From Candidatus Gastranaerophilales bacterium (GTDB lineage: Bacteria > Cyanobacteriota > Vampirovibrionia > Gastranaerophilales > Gastranaerophilaceae), in assembly GCA_944323945.1 (NCBI GenBank), contig CALUUL010000002.1, positions 1 to 64,000 on the forward strand: DNA of 64,000 nucleotides. The letters are read 5' to 3'. Below the pieces are notes generated by a model. The model was not told the DNA's origin and ran no database searches. It was given only the letters and a program-made list of their open reading frames with translations. The position numbers and the translations under genes were made by a program. Shown here one piece after another: positions 17,754-26,032 of this stretch. The first letter of the stretch is position 1, and every line of letters starts with the position of its first letter.

Positions 17754-19097
17754 TTAAGTTAAAGAAATTTTTGCATCAGGATATTCAATATTACTATCAA
17801 CTGATTTGGAATTAATATAACACAATAATGTAACTGGGAACACACGTCCCAAAAACATTGCAATTATGATAATAACTTTGCCTACTTCGTCCAAGTTCGA
17901 AGTAATACCCAAAGATAATCCCACAGTACCCATTGCAGAAACTGCTTCAAATATCAAATTTCTATTCGAAAGACTTTGAGTTGTTAAAAGCATTAATATA
18001 ATCAATAATAAAATACTTAAATAAAATACAATCAATGTAACAATTTTTTGTAAAACATCACCTGGTATAAGTCTATTTCTTACAATATTTTTTCTACCTG
18101 CAATAACATTATATAAAGTAATATAAGAAATTCCTAAAGCAACAGTCTTAATACCTCCTGCAGTTCCACCTGGAGAACCACCTACTATCATTAAAAAAAT
18201 AAATAAAATATATGAAACAGTATTAATATTAGATAGATCAACAGAATTAAAACCGGCAGTTCTTGTTGTTACGGATTGAAACCAAGCATTATTGACTTTA
18301 TCAATAAAATTAAGACCTTGTAAAGCACCATTGTATTCGGAAATTAAAAAGAAAATTGTCCCTACGAATAATAAAATTATTGTGGTATAAAAAACTATAA
18401 CTCCCATTGCGGGTATTTTCTTTCTCTTTAAAATGTTTGGCAAATAAGCACAAATAGCTGGAGATATTCCGCCTAAAATTATTAGAAAAGAAATAGTATA
18501 AAGAATAATTGGACTTGTATTATAAGATATCAAATTTGTAGACTTCAAGAAAAAACCGGCATTACAAAAAGCTGAAATGGCAGTAAATAGACCAAGTTTT
18601 AAGCCTTGAAAAATATTATTTTCTTCAATAATAAAGCAAAAAGATAAGATTAATGCACCAATAAATTCAGTCAAGAAAGTAAATTTAAAAATCAAAAACA
18701 AACTTTTTTTTATTTCAAGATTACTCTCAACATCAAAAATATTTCTTGCTGTTTTAGCATATGATAAAGACATTCGCTTACCGAGCAGTAGAAAAACTAT
18801 AGAAGAAATACTCATTATACCTAAACCGCCAAGTTGAATTAGAATTATTAAAATTAATTGTCCAAATAAAGACAACTTACTGCCAACATCAAAAACAGAT
18901 AAGCCTGTAACACAAACCGCACTTACAGCGGTAAAAATAGAATCTAAAAAATTTATTTTTCCTACAGTTGAAAAAGGAATCACCAATAATAAACTACCTA
19001 TAAAACATAAAACAAAAAAAGTTATAGGAAGAATTTTTTCAGGCGACCTAAATATAAAATCATATTTTTTGCTATTAAGATTCAAATTATTACTCAT
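17754..19097 (-). CDS. ktrB: K+ uptake channel subunit (KtrB/TrkH-like)
   Basis: A 447-residue integral membrane protein of the Trk/Ktr/HKT superfamily, which takes up K+ (often Na+-coupled in Ktr). The fourfold membrane-pore-membrane repeat is visible. The first pore loop contains FTAVSAVCVTGLSVFD, the second FTAISAFCNAGFF, the third SVTTRTAGFNSVDL with the downstream gating-loop-like GGSPGGTAGGIKT, and the fourth EAVSAMGTVGLSLG. The glycines lining the selectivity filter are all present. It heads a three-gene operon with KtrA and a HAMP-like membrane protein. Confidence 0.92.
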   Translation of the reverse strand: MSNNLNLNSKKYDFIFRSPEKILPITFFVLCFIGSLLLVIPFSTVGKINFLDSIFTAVSAVCVTGLSVFDVGSKLSLFGQLILIILIQLGGLGIMSISSIVFLLLGKRMSLSYAKTARNIFDVESNLEIKKSLFLIFKFTFLTEFIGALILSFCFIIEENNIFQGLKLGLFTAISAFCNAGFFLKSTNLISYNTSPIILYTISFLIILGGISPAICAYLPNILKRKKIPAMGVIVFYTTIILLFVGTIFFLISEYNGALQGLNFIDKVNNAWFQSVTTRTAGFNSVDLSNINTVSYILFIFLMIVGGSPGGTAGGIKTVALGISYITLYNVIAGRKNIVRNRLIPGDVLQKIVTLIVFYLSILLLIILMLLTTQSLSNRNLIFEAVSAMGTVGLSLGITSNLDEVGKVIIIIAMFLGRVFPVTLLCYINSKSVDSNIEYPDAKISLT

Positions 19098-19211
19098 AAA
19101 GAATACTCTTTTTGATTATAACACTACAAAATAAAAAAACAAACAACTTCTTCACTTTTGTATTAGCAAATTTAAAAATATATAATTGAAAATTTTATTT
19201 TATATATAATT

Positions 19212-20207
19212 TTAAATTAAAAAAGGCACTGATTCCATATTTGCATCTTGAACTATTCTTCTGCAATACGATTCCCCAGGGGTAAATCTATCATCAGAAT
19301 ATATTGAATAATTTTTCTCAAACTCTTTGGGAGTACCATCGTGAATTGTAATAGTATTACAACCTGCCATTAATCCTCTTATTTGTCCATTTAGACTTCC
19401 TTGTTCTAAAGATGATGTAGCCGGAATCAAACAATTAGGCTTAAGTATACGCAAAATCGCCAGAAAATTTATTGTTGTATTTATATCTCCTGCATTATAA
19501 TCTTTAAATTCCGAGAAATTATTAGGTATAAACTTTGTAGCACTAACCATAGATAAATTTAAATTATTTATCAATTCTAGATCTTCTAATAAGTCATCAA
19601 TAGTTTGGTTAGGCAACCCAATAATATTACCACTCCCAACTTTAAAACCTAAATTTATTAAATTATTTATACACTCTAATCGATTTTCAAATGTATCAGT
19701 TGGTCTACAAAATTTATGTAACTGTGAATTAGAAGTTTCAAATTTTAAAATATATCTTGTTGCACCAGAATTTAGTAACTGTTTATATTGTTTATTTGAT
19801 AAATTACCTAAACATAATATTAATTTTATATCAGGATACAAAGATACAGTCCTTTCACAAACCCGCGATATACTATCTATAAAACTCTGCTTACTAATTT
19901 CTCCTGATTGAAGTAAAAAAGTCCGTCTTCCTTTTTCTGCCAATGAGCATATCCTATTTAGAATTTCTTCCTCAGATAATACGAATAAATCTTTACCATT
20001 TTTCCCCATAGAACAATATTTACATTGTTGAGCACAAATATTTGAGATTTCAATAACACTTCTTAATTCTACATTATCTCCAAATTGAGACTTTTTTCTT
20101 ATATTTCTGGCTTTTTCAAACAATTCGTTTTGTTCTATACCATTTAGAAGTATATAATCTCTTAATTTTTTCTTATCTAATCTTCTTATAGCATGTATAT
20201 CAATCAT
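19212..20207 (-). CDS. Radical SAM enzyme of the BioB/HydE/PylB group
   Basis: A 331-residue radical SAM enzyme. The 4Fe-4S-binding CX3CX2C is at 58-62-65 (CAQQCKYCSM). The barrel shows DTFENRLECINNLINLG followed by GSGNIIGLPNQTIDDLLEDL, and later GLMAGCNTITIHDGTP, which matches the BATS-type C-terminus. The middle segments look closest to HydE, a maturase for the [FeFe]-hydrogenase active site, but HydE, PylB and BioB-like proteins are hard to separate by eye. No hydF, hydG or hydrogenase gene is in the window, so the role is open. The gene is divergent from the following membrane-protein gene, with an 84-base gap. Confidence 0.8.
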   Translation of the reverse strand: MIDIHAIRRLDKKKLRDYILLNGIEQNELFEKARNIRKKSQFGDNVELRSVIEISNICAQQCKYCSMGKNGKDLFVLSEEEILNRICSLAEKGRRTFLLQSGEISKQSFIDSISRVCERTVSLYPDIKLILCLGNLSNKQYKQLLNSGATRYILKFETSNSQLHKFCRPTDTFENRLECINNLINLGFKVGSGNIIGLPNQTIDDLLEDLELINNLNLSMVSATKFIPNNFSEFKDYNAGDINTTINFLAILRILKPNCLIPATSSLEQGSLNGQIRGLMAGCNTITIHDGTPKEFEKNYSIYSDDRFTPGESYCRRIVQDANMESVPFLI

Positions 20208-20291
20208 AAGCTTTTCTCTTTAATAGAGTATATAACAAAAGATAACTTATACAAATTTGACACAATTCTTCATTTATGCTATTTAACCTTT

Positions 20292-21266
20292 ATGAAAAAA
20301 AAGTCCTTTTTATTATTGACATTATTCGTATCAATATTAGTTATTGCTTATTTTACAGTTGAGTTATTAATATATATTAACAGACAAAAAGATAACAAAA
20401 GTAAAATTTCTTATTGCATACAGAATAATACAGATGAATGTTTTAATAGAGCTTTTGAACTCTTACTTCCTAAAATACTTATCAATGAAGTTTTTATTAA
20501 CAGAGTTGAACATAATTTAGTCAAGCTGGAATACACATCAAGAATTGATTCAGCATATGCGCTATGGCTTTCGGATGTTTTACTCGGTTATGGTGTATAT
20601 AATGATATGCACTATGAAGAAGAATATGCACAAATTTTCAAAAAACCAGCATATGCTTTTGATTGTGGGATTCCACATTTTCAACCATACAATCCGCTAT
20701 GCAAATTTGAGAGCGAATGCATTGCTTCAGATAGTTTTCTAATTAATAATCAAATTTCTTCAAAAAGAATTCATTCTTTATCGGAGAAGATAAACGAATT
20801 AAAATTAAATAATAAAAAAATTTTTATAAAAATGGATATAGCGGAAGGTGACATAGTCGGAATCCCTGAAATACTTAAAAATTATAAAAATATTACAGGT
20901 TTCACAGTTGCTCTTCACATTAGAAAACCCAAAGATATAATTGACCGCTTACCTTTATTAGATGAAATAAATAAGAACTTTGTATTAGTTTCCAGAACAA
21001 CACTTTTCTTTGATTCAAATAATTTAGCATATATTCCAAAAACAAAATATTATAAAGGAATGCTAAATGATAGAGTTATGTACCTTTCCTATATTAATAA
21101 AAATATAATTAATTCATATAAAATATCAATGTTACAAAATACAGATAAATATTACAAAAAAAACTCAACAATTGGACTTTATATTAAGAACCAAATCCCA
21201 TATAGCGATATTTCATCTATTGTAACTTTAACAGAAAAAATAAAATCAATTTTATATAAGAAATAG
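20292..21266 (+). CDS. Membrane-anchored protein, first of two tandem paralogs
   Basis: A 324-residue protein with one N-terminal hydrophobic segment (about 5-27) and a long soluble domain, predicted to be outside the membrane. I chose the ATG at 20292, which opens directly on MKKKSFLLL; an in-frame ATG at 20193 would add 33 unconserved residues and overlap the divergent radical SAM gene. The next gene is a paralog with the same block order: YC-(6-7)-CF-R-FELL-PK, then a central K-TI-KI-like region, then YYKG-L and SYKIS-LQNTDK near the end. The function is unknown to me. Confidence 0.6.
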   Translation: MKKKSFLLLTLFVSILVIAYFTVELLIYINRQKDNKSKISYCIQNNTDECFNRAFELLLPKILINEVFINRVEHNLVKLEYTSRIDSAYALWLSDVLLGYGVYNDMHYEEEYAQIFKKPAYAFDCGIPHFQPYNPLCKFESECIASDSFLINNQISSKRIHSLSEKINELKLNNKKIFIKMDIAEGDIVGIPEILKNYKNITGFTVALHIRKPKDIIDRLPLLDEINKNFVLVSRTTLFFDSNNLAYIPKTKYYKGMLNDRVMYLSYINKNIINSYKISMLQNTDKYYKKNSTIGLYIKNQIPYSDISSIVTLTEKIKSILYKK

Positions 21267-21277
21267 AGAGAATATAT

Positions 21278-22213
21278 ATGAAAAAGAATTTTTTAATAAT
21301 CTGTGTATTTATATTCATAATATATATAGGTGCTGAATTTTCCATATATAATATCTCACAGAAATCCCTAATAAATGAAATTAAATACTGTGAAACAAAC
21401 AACAGTGTAAAATGTTTTGATAGAATGTTTGAACTTTTAATTCCTAAATTATTAATATATAAAGCAAAAGAGAATAAAGAACAAATAAAATATTTCAAAG
21501 CAAATTATGCTCAGGTTTGGTTTCCTTTCTTTGCATATATGCACTCTTCTAATTTTATACATTTTTATGATTCATCTATAAATACGGGGCTTGATAATTA
21601 TTTATACGATAAGGATCTAAGCACTAGTTTTAAACTTATAAGATATAAACTACAATACAATACAGAAAGTGAAAAAAATACACAAATTCAATCATTAATG
21701 AAACTATTAGAGGAAATGCAAAAAAATGACCAAAAGACAATCTTAAAAATTGAAATTTATGATTTAGATCAGGCATTATTTGAAAATCTTCTTAAATTCA
21801 AAGATATTATTAATGGTTATATTATTTATTTGAAACTTGACAGTAGTAAAAAAATCATAAACTCTATTTCAATATTAGATAAAATAAATAGAGACTACAT
21901 TCTTGTCGCAAGAAACACTGATTTAACAGCAACAAGTCCTTGTTTTTTTGAATATAAAAATACTTATACAGTTAATTTTAAAGTTAAATCCAGATATTAT
22001 AAAGGAAGTCTAAGTAATTCTTTATTAATATTATCATATGTAAAAAAGGATTTATTAGATAGTTATAAAATATCATTAATACAAAATACAGACAAAATAT
22101 ATAGTGGAAATAATGTATTATTATACAGACCATTATGTCAAACACCAAAAAGTGACATTAGCTATGTGGTAACAATTAGTGAAATAATAAAACAGAAACT
22201 AAAGAATGAATAA
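21278..22213 (+). CDS. Membrane-anchored protein, second of two tandem paralogs
   Basis: A 311-residue protein with an N-terminal membrane segment (about 4-22) and an external domain. It shares clear blocks with the preceding gene: YCETNNSVKCFDRMFELLIPK, SRYYKGSLSN and DSYKISLIQNTDK near the C-terminus. It lacks the middle stretch with two extra cysteines (PLCKFESEC) seen in the first copy, so the two have diverged. It has a GAGAG ribosome site, starts 11 bases after the first copy, and overlaps the following transporter gene by 8 bases, so all three probably share a transcript. The function is unknown. Confidence 0.6.
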   Translation: MKKNFLIICVFIFIIYIGAEFSIYNISQKSLINEIKYCETNNSVKCFDRMFELLIPKLLIYKAKENKEQIKYFKANYAQVWFPFFAYMHSSNFIHFYDSSINTGLDNYLYDKDLSTSFKLIRYKLQYNTESEKNTQIQSLMKLLEEMQKNDQKTILKIEIYDLDQALFENLLKFKDIINGYIIYLKLDSSKKIINSISILDKINRDYILVARNTDLTATSPCFFEYKNTYTVNFKVKSRYYKGSLSNSLLILSYVKKDLLDSYKISLIQNTDKIYSGNNVLLYRPLCQTPKSDISYVVTISEIIKQKLKNE

Positions 22214-23093
22214 AGATATTATAGGAATTATACTGGCATTAATATCAACCGGCTGTTGGGCGATATGTACTCTAGCTTTTAAAAAGTTCGGAGAGAGGTT
22301 TGAGCCTATTGCGATGACTTTAATAAAAGCAAGTTTAAGCATATTTTTTCTTGCAATTCTAATGTTTCTAACAAATACAAGTTTTAAAATAGACATAGAG
22401 TTTCTTTTAAATATATTTCTTAGCGGATTATTAGGGATAGCAATAGGAGACAGTTTATTCTTTGCTTCACTCAACAAACTATCACCATTTGTATTATCCT
22501 TAATTCTATTTGCCGGACCAGATATCTTTACAGGGGTCTTCGGAATTATCTTTTTAGGAGAAAATCCTTCATTACTTGTCTGGCTAGGAATAATCATAAC
22601 AATGTCTGGATTAGGTTTCTTTATTTTTTCTAAAGAGCAAGAATATACTAATTCCAAAACATCAATAACTGGTATCATTTTAGCACTTTCATCCTTAATT
22701 TGCACTTCCTATTCTATGGTTTTAATAAAACCCGTCCTAGTTAGTAATTCAACAATAACAGTAACCATGTATAGAATGCTATTTAGTGCAATTATCCTTC
22801 TTTTATATTCTATCTTTTCAAAAAAGTTTTTAACTTGGAAAAACTCATTGAATGATAGAAATTACAATATAAAGCTATCACTTACAATCATGCTTGCGTC
22901 ATATGGCGGATTTTGGCTATCATTAACAGCAATTAAATATTGCGACTTAATTGTTGCCAGTACATTGATGAGTTTAGAACCTTTATTTTTATTTATATTT
23001 AGTATATTATTTTTTGAGTATATTCCAACAAAGAAGGAGATAACAGGCTTATTCTTATCAATTTTTGGAATAATTATAATTAGTATGGGGTAA
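22206..23093 (+). CDS. DMT-superfamily transporter (two EamA domains)
   Basis: A 295-residue, ten-span protein of the drug/metabolite transporter superfamily with two EamA repeats. The first repeat begins GIILALISTGCWAICTLAFKKFGE and includes GDSLFFASLNKLSPFV and ITMSGLGFFIF. The second begins GIILALSSLICTSYSMV and ends GLFLSIFGIIIISMG. EamA proteins export or import amino acids, nucleotide sugars or other small molecules, and the substrate cannot be predicted. It overlaps the upstream paralog by 8 bases and is 2 bases from the following radical SAM gene. Confidence 0.85.
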   Translation: MNKDIIGIILALISTGCWAICTLAFKKFGERFEPIAMTLIKASLSIFFLAILMFLTNTSFKIDIEFLLNIFLSGLLGIAIGDSLFFASLNKLSPFVLSLILFAGPDIFTGVFGIIFLGENPSLLVWLGIIITMSGLGFFIFSKEQEYTNSKTSITGIILALSSLICTSYSMVLIKPVLVSNSTITVTMYRMLFSAIILLLYSIFSKKFLTWKNSLNDRNYNIKLSLTIMLASYGGFWLSLTAIKYCDLIVASTLMSLEPLFLFIFSILFFEYIPTKKEITGLFLSIFGIIIISMG

Positions 23094-23095
23094 AT

Positions 23096-24526
23096 ATGGA
23101 CTACAATAATATAATCTTAAGTGCAGAAAAACGAGTAAGGGAATTTAAAGAACTACAAGAACTTGGAATGATTATCAAAACAGGTGAGTTCATACCTGCA
23201 GGTGTTCATTATCCCCCGATTACGAAATACGAAAAAATAGCATACAATGAAATGTTCAAGAACTATACATTACCGCATGATGGATTTTTAGACGTATATG
23301 TACATATTCCATTCTGTGCAAAGCGTTGTATTTTCTGCCACTATCCATCTTTATACGGAGCTGCAGAAACAGAAAAGGATAAATATCTTGATGCACTAGA
23401 AAAAGAAATGGACATATATCTAAATACATTAGGAATAGATAAAATAAAATTAAGAGTAGCCCTAGTTGGTGGGGGAACACCAACAGATTTAACACCAAAA
23501 CAACTTAAACGTTTTCTTAAGATGTTCACCTCAAGGTGTGATATGACGAAAACAAGACAATTCAATTATGATTTATCTCCTTCAACTATAATAGGAGAAA
23601 CAGGATTAGAACGTTTAAGAATATTGAAAGATTATGGTGTAGACAGATTAACAATAGGTGTTCAAACAATGAATGATGAAATCATGAAGAAGATGAATCG
23701 TTCACATAGCAAAAAAGAAGCATTAGAAGCCATCAATAATTCTATGAACATGGGATTTAAAACAAATATAGAATTTATATATGGTCACCCCGGTCAAACA
23801 GTTTATGAATGGTATAAAGAATTAGAAGAAATAGTTAAAATTAATGTCAATGAAATTCAATTTTATAGACTTAAAGTTGATGCATATGGAGATCAACAAG
23901 GAACAATAAAAACATATAAAAAACTCCATCCTGAGGATTGCCCAAGTGCTGAAGATTCTATAAGGATGAAACAGATGGTATTCGACTATTTAAAAGAATA
24001 TGGATATACAGAAAATCTAAGACGCGTTTTTACAAAAAAGAAATCTGATATTTCATTATATGCCTTTAATCAATGTTGCGATCAAAGAGATCAAATAGCT
24101 TTTGGTTTAACAGGTTTTTCCTCTTTAAGAGATAGATTTATATTAAATACACAGAATTTCGATGAATATTATACAAGAATAGATAATGGGATACTCCCAT
24201 TCAACAGAGGATATATAAGAGACTCAGAAGCACAACAAAGATGGGCATTGATTCTTCCATTAAAAAACTACTACGTTAGAAAAAAAAGATATAAAGAAAT
24301 TACAGGTATAGACATAGAAAATTCAATATTATACCCAACAATTCAATTATTAAAGAAGTACGATTTAATAGAAGAAAATGATTACACAGTAAAACTAACA
24401 GAAAAGGGCGGATTCTTTTCTGATGAAGTAGTATGTTTATTCTATGACACACACTTTATAACAAAAGATAAAAAGCTTTTTAATGATGGACCTCTAAATC
24501 CATATTTATTAAATAATAATAAGTAA
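23096..24526 (+). CDS. HemN-like radical SAM enzyme
   Basis: A 476-residue radical SAM enzyme with the coproporphyrinogen-oxidase-like signature VYVHIPFCAKRCIFCHYPS, in which the cluster cysteines are 74, 78 and 81. GGGTPTDLTPKQLKRF and GVDRLTIGVQTMNDEIMKKMNRSH follow, as in HemN/HemW. HemN makes protoporphyrinogen IX without oxygen; HemW is a heme chaperone; HutW/ChuW-like relatives cleave heme and some others are methylases. The C-terminal ~100 residues resemble a HemN-type winged-helix tail (LTEKGGFFSDEVVCLFY). No other heme genes are nearby, so the precise reaction is uncertain. It ends the operon beginning at 20292. Confidence 0.8.
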   Translation: MDYNNIILSAEKRVREFKELQELGMIIKTGEFIPAGVHYPPITKYEKIAYNEMFKNYTLPHDGFLDVYVHIPFCAKRCIFCHYPSLYGAAETEKDKYLDALEKEMDIYLNTLGIDKIKLRVALVGGGTPTDLTPKQLKRFLKMFTSRCDMTKTRQFNYDLSPSTIIGETGLERLRILKDYGVDRLTIGVQTMNDEIMKKMNRSHSKKEALEAINNSMNMGFKTNIEFIYGHPGQTVYEWYKELEEIVKINVNEIQFYRLKVDAYGDQQGTIKTYKKLHPEDCPSAEDSIRMKQMVFDYLKEYGYTENLRRVFTKKKSDISLYAFNQCCDQRDQIAFGLTGFSSLRDRFILNTQNFDEYYTRIDNGILPFNRGYIRDSEAQQRWALILPLKNYYVRKKRYKEITGIDIENSILYPTIQLLKKYDLIEENDYTVKLTEKGGFFSDEVVCLFYDTHFITKDKKLFNDGPLNPYLLNNNK

Positions 24527-24532
24527 TATATT

Positions 24533-24889
24533 TTATTTTTTTATTAATCGACCAAAAATTTTCTGAAGATATGCTTTAGGAGAGTTATCTTCTATAGCTT
24601 TTCCATCTTTTACATAAGGAATAACTTTAGTTGAAGAACTTACAACTTGTCCATTATTATTTGAAACATATTTTTGAGAACATTGATAAACTAATACAGA
24701 AGGGTTCATATCACTAGGTTTTAAATCGCTTATATAAATATCAAAAGAATCTGATTCATTACCAATAGAAGGTCCTAAAGATTCAAAATATTTTTTATCT
24801 TCAGTACTTAATAATTTATCAGATGCATTAACAGCAACTTTTGCTTTAAAAGGCAAATTTTGAGCTGATGAAATTTTACTAATATTCAT
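24533..24889 (-). CDS. Small protein with N-terminal PFKAKV motif
   Basis: A 118-residue protein of unknown function. It opens MNISKISSAQNLPFKAKVAV, a variant of the SFKG-type N-terminal motif seen in GlgA, the HD-domain protein and the gene at 40487. The rest is soluble with no recognisable domain, and has YISDLKPSDMNPSVLVYQC in the middle and a basic C-terminus. A strong GGAG ribosome site precedes the ATG. It is the last chromosomal gene before the integrated element. Confidence 0.6.
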   Translation of the reverse strand: MNISKISSAQNLPFKAKVAVNASDKLLSTEDKKYFESLGPSIGNESDSFDIYISDLKPSDMNPSVLVYQCSQKYVSNNNGQVVSSSTKVIPYVKDGKAIEDNSPKAYLQKIFGRLIKK

Positions 24890-25024
24890 TATTCTCTCCT
24901 TTTTGAGTTTAAAAATATTAAAATGATTTTTTTTGCCAGTTTTTTTAAAAAGTTATCTATCAGAAGTAATAAAAAATTTGTTGTTGGGTTAATAGTCATA
25001 AAGGATACAAGCTATATATATAAA

Positions 25025-25055
25025 AAGAGGATTTCAAAATTTTTGAAATCCTCTT
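25025..25055 (-). terminator. Original terminator of the tRNA-fMet locus
   Basis: Perfect 15 bp arms (AAGAGGATTTCAAAA at 25025-25039, complement at 25041-25055) lie just beyond the stranded tRNA 3' half and are followed by a T-run on the minus strand. Before integration this hairpin would have ended the tRNA transcript. The region 24890-25024 before it holds only A/T-rich leader sequence of the gene at 24533. Confidence 0.8.
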
Positions 25056-25060
25056 AATTC

Positions 25061-25108
25061 AAATGGTTGCGGGAGCTGGATTTGAACCAACGACCTTCGG
25101 GTTATGAG
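25061..25108 (-). repeat. att direct repeat, left copy (tRNA-fMet 3' half)
   Basis: These 48 bases are identical to 33428-33475, the 3' half of the intact tRNA-fMet gene from the anticodon loop through the CCA plus three bases. The copy stops at the anticodon and continues into unrelated sequence, so it is not a functional tRNA; it marks the left boundary of the element. Confidence 0.93.
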
Positions 25109-25226
25109 TTGAGAAATTTACTTTTTGCAAATTTTAGCAATATATCCCAAACTCTATTATTATAAATGTTTTAGCTATTTTAAATCAATTAATTTTTAAT
25201 AATTTTTAGTAGTTTTTTGTAAAAAA

Positions 25227-25248
25227 GTTGAATTATTGTTGAATTATT
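25227..25248. repeat. Tandem 11-bp repeats near the left end
   Basis: Two abutting copies of GTTGAATTATT (25227-25237 and 25238-25248). The same tandem unit occurs near the other end at 33351-33372 in the same orientation, so these are candidate arm-type integrase or excisionase sites. Confidence 0.55.
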
Positions 25249-25530
25249 TTATGTAAAATTTTTTTGCATATCCTCAATATATTCTTCACCCTTTAATGTC
25301 AAATAATCTTCTGGTGTTGTTGTAAAAAAGTTCTGTCCTATACCTCTTTTTGCTACAACGTGCGTATAGCCTAGTATATTCAATTCATTTATAACCTCAA
25401 TCATACCGCTTATATCTTTTCTTATAAGCTCCTTAACTCCTTGATTTACTTCTAGTAATGTTTTGTTATTCTTCTTTGAGTTATAAAGTAAGTTTAGTAA
25501 TTCGTTTGTATATTCTTGACGTTTAGTCAT
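25249..25530 (-). CDS. Small element-encoded protein of unknown function
   Basis: A 93-residue protein. I chose the ATG at 25530 because an AAGGGG ribosome site lies 5 bases upstream; a longer version starting at 25557 would overlap the preceding repressor gene. It is helical, with LLNLLYNSKKNNKTLLEVNQGVKELIRKD, and may have a winged-helix fold (GMIEVINELNILGYTHVV, then LTLKGEEYIEDM), as in small DNA-binding partners of repressors. It follows the XRE repressor by 10 bases, so both probably belong to the lysogeny-type module. No family is recognised with confidence. Confidence 0.6.
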   Translation of the reverse strand: MTKRQEYTNELLNLLYNSKKNNKTLLEVNQGVKELIRKDISGMIEVINELNILGYTHVVAKRGIGQNFFTTTPEDYLTLKGEEYIEDMQKNFT

Positions 25531-25540
25531 ATATCCCCTT

Positions 25541-25861
25541 TTAATAAAAAATCCCACTTAAAATCTTGTATGCAAGCCTGATTTCATCTTCATTTGCGTT
25601 CTTTAGCATAACTTGCATATCTTCTAATAATTCCTTAGGCTCTTTTTGAGAATTAAACATATATAGCTTATATGGCTCAACATTTAAAGCCTTTGCAATC
25701 TTTTCAAGGTTTTCATCGGTTGGATGAAAATATCCGCTTTCAATTTTGCTTATACTTGAAGCTCCGATTTCGGTTAATTCAGATAACTCCTCTTGTGTCA
25801 AATTACGAGCAATTCTAATTTCTCTAATTCGTTTACCTAAAAGTTTTTTTAGTTCTGACAT
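25541..25861 (-). CDS. XRE-family helix-turn-helix repressor
   Basis: A 106-residue DNA-binding protein with an N-terminal Cro/CI-type helix-turn-helix at about residues 6-62 (RIREIRIARNLTQEELSELTEIGASSISKIESG), then a short helical C-terminus that probably dimerises. It lacks a CI-type peptidase domain. It is transcribed away from the membrane-protein gene at 26033, and the gap holds a palindrome at 25876-25895 just upstream of its own start, consistent with autoregulation and control of the divergent gene. Confidence 0.88.
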   Translation of the reverse strand: MSELKKLLGKRIREIRIARNLTQEELSELTEIGASSISKIESGYFHPTDENLEKIAKALNVEPYKLYMFNSQKEPKELLEDMQVMLKNANEDEIRLAYKILSGIFY

Positions 25862-25875
25862 AATATTTTCACCTC

Positions 25876-25895
25876 TTTACTTATTTTCAAGTAAA
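25876..25895. promoter_or_regulatory. Palindromic operator candidate before the XRE gene
   Basis: Arms TTTACTT (25876-25882) and AAGTAAA (25889-25895) lie 15 bases upstream of the repressor start codon. The size and position are typical of an XRE autoregulatory site; the assignment is inferred. Confidence 0.5.
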
Positions 25896-26032
25896 TATGT
25901 GAATAAATTAATTAGTCGCAGCTACAATAAATATTGATTTTCTTGTGTCTTTATGCAATAAATATGCATAGAATAAAAAGTTATTTATAAAATGATATAT
26001 TATAGGTACAAGTAGTTAAAGTGAGGTGTAAA

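Noticed and set aside
20193..20291. N-terminal extension of the gene at 20292
   Set aside because: The 33 added residues are not shared by the paralog, overlap the divergent gene's start, and precede a typical membrane-anchor start.
22199..22705. 168-residue minus-strand frame in the DMT transporter gene
   Set aside because: It is antisense to a clear EamA coding frame.
25061..25108. A second tRNA-fMet gene
   Set aside because: Only the 3' half is present; the sequence after the anticodon is unrelated, so it cannot fold into a tRNA.
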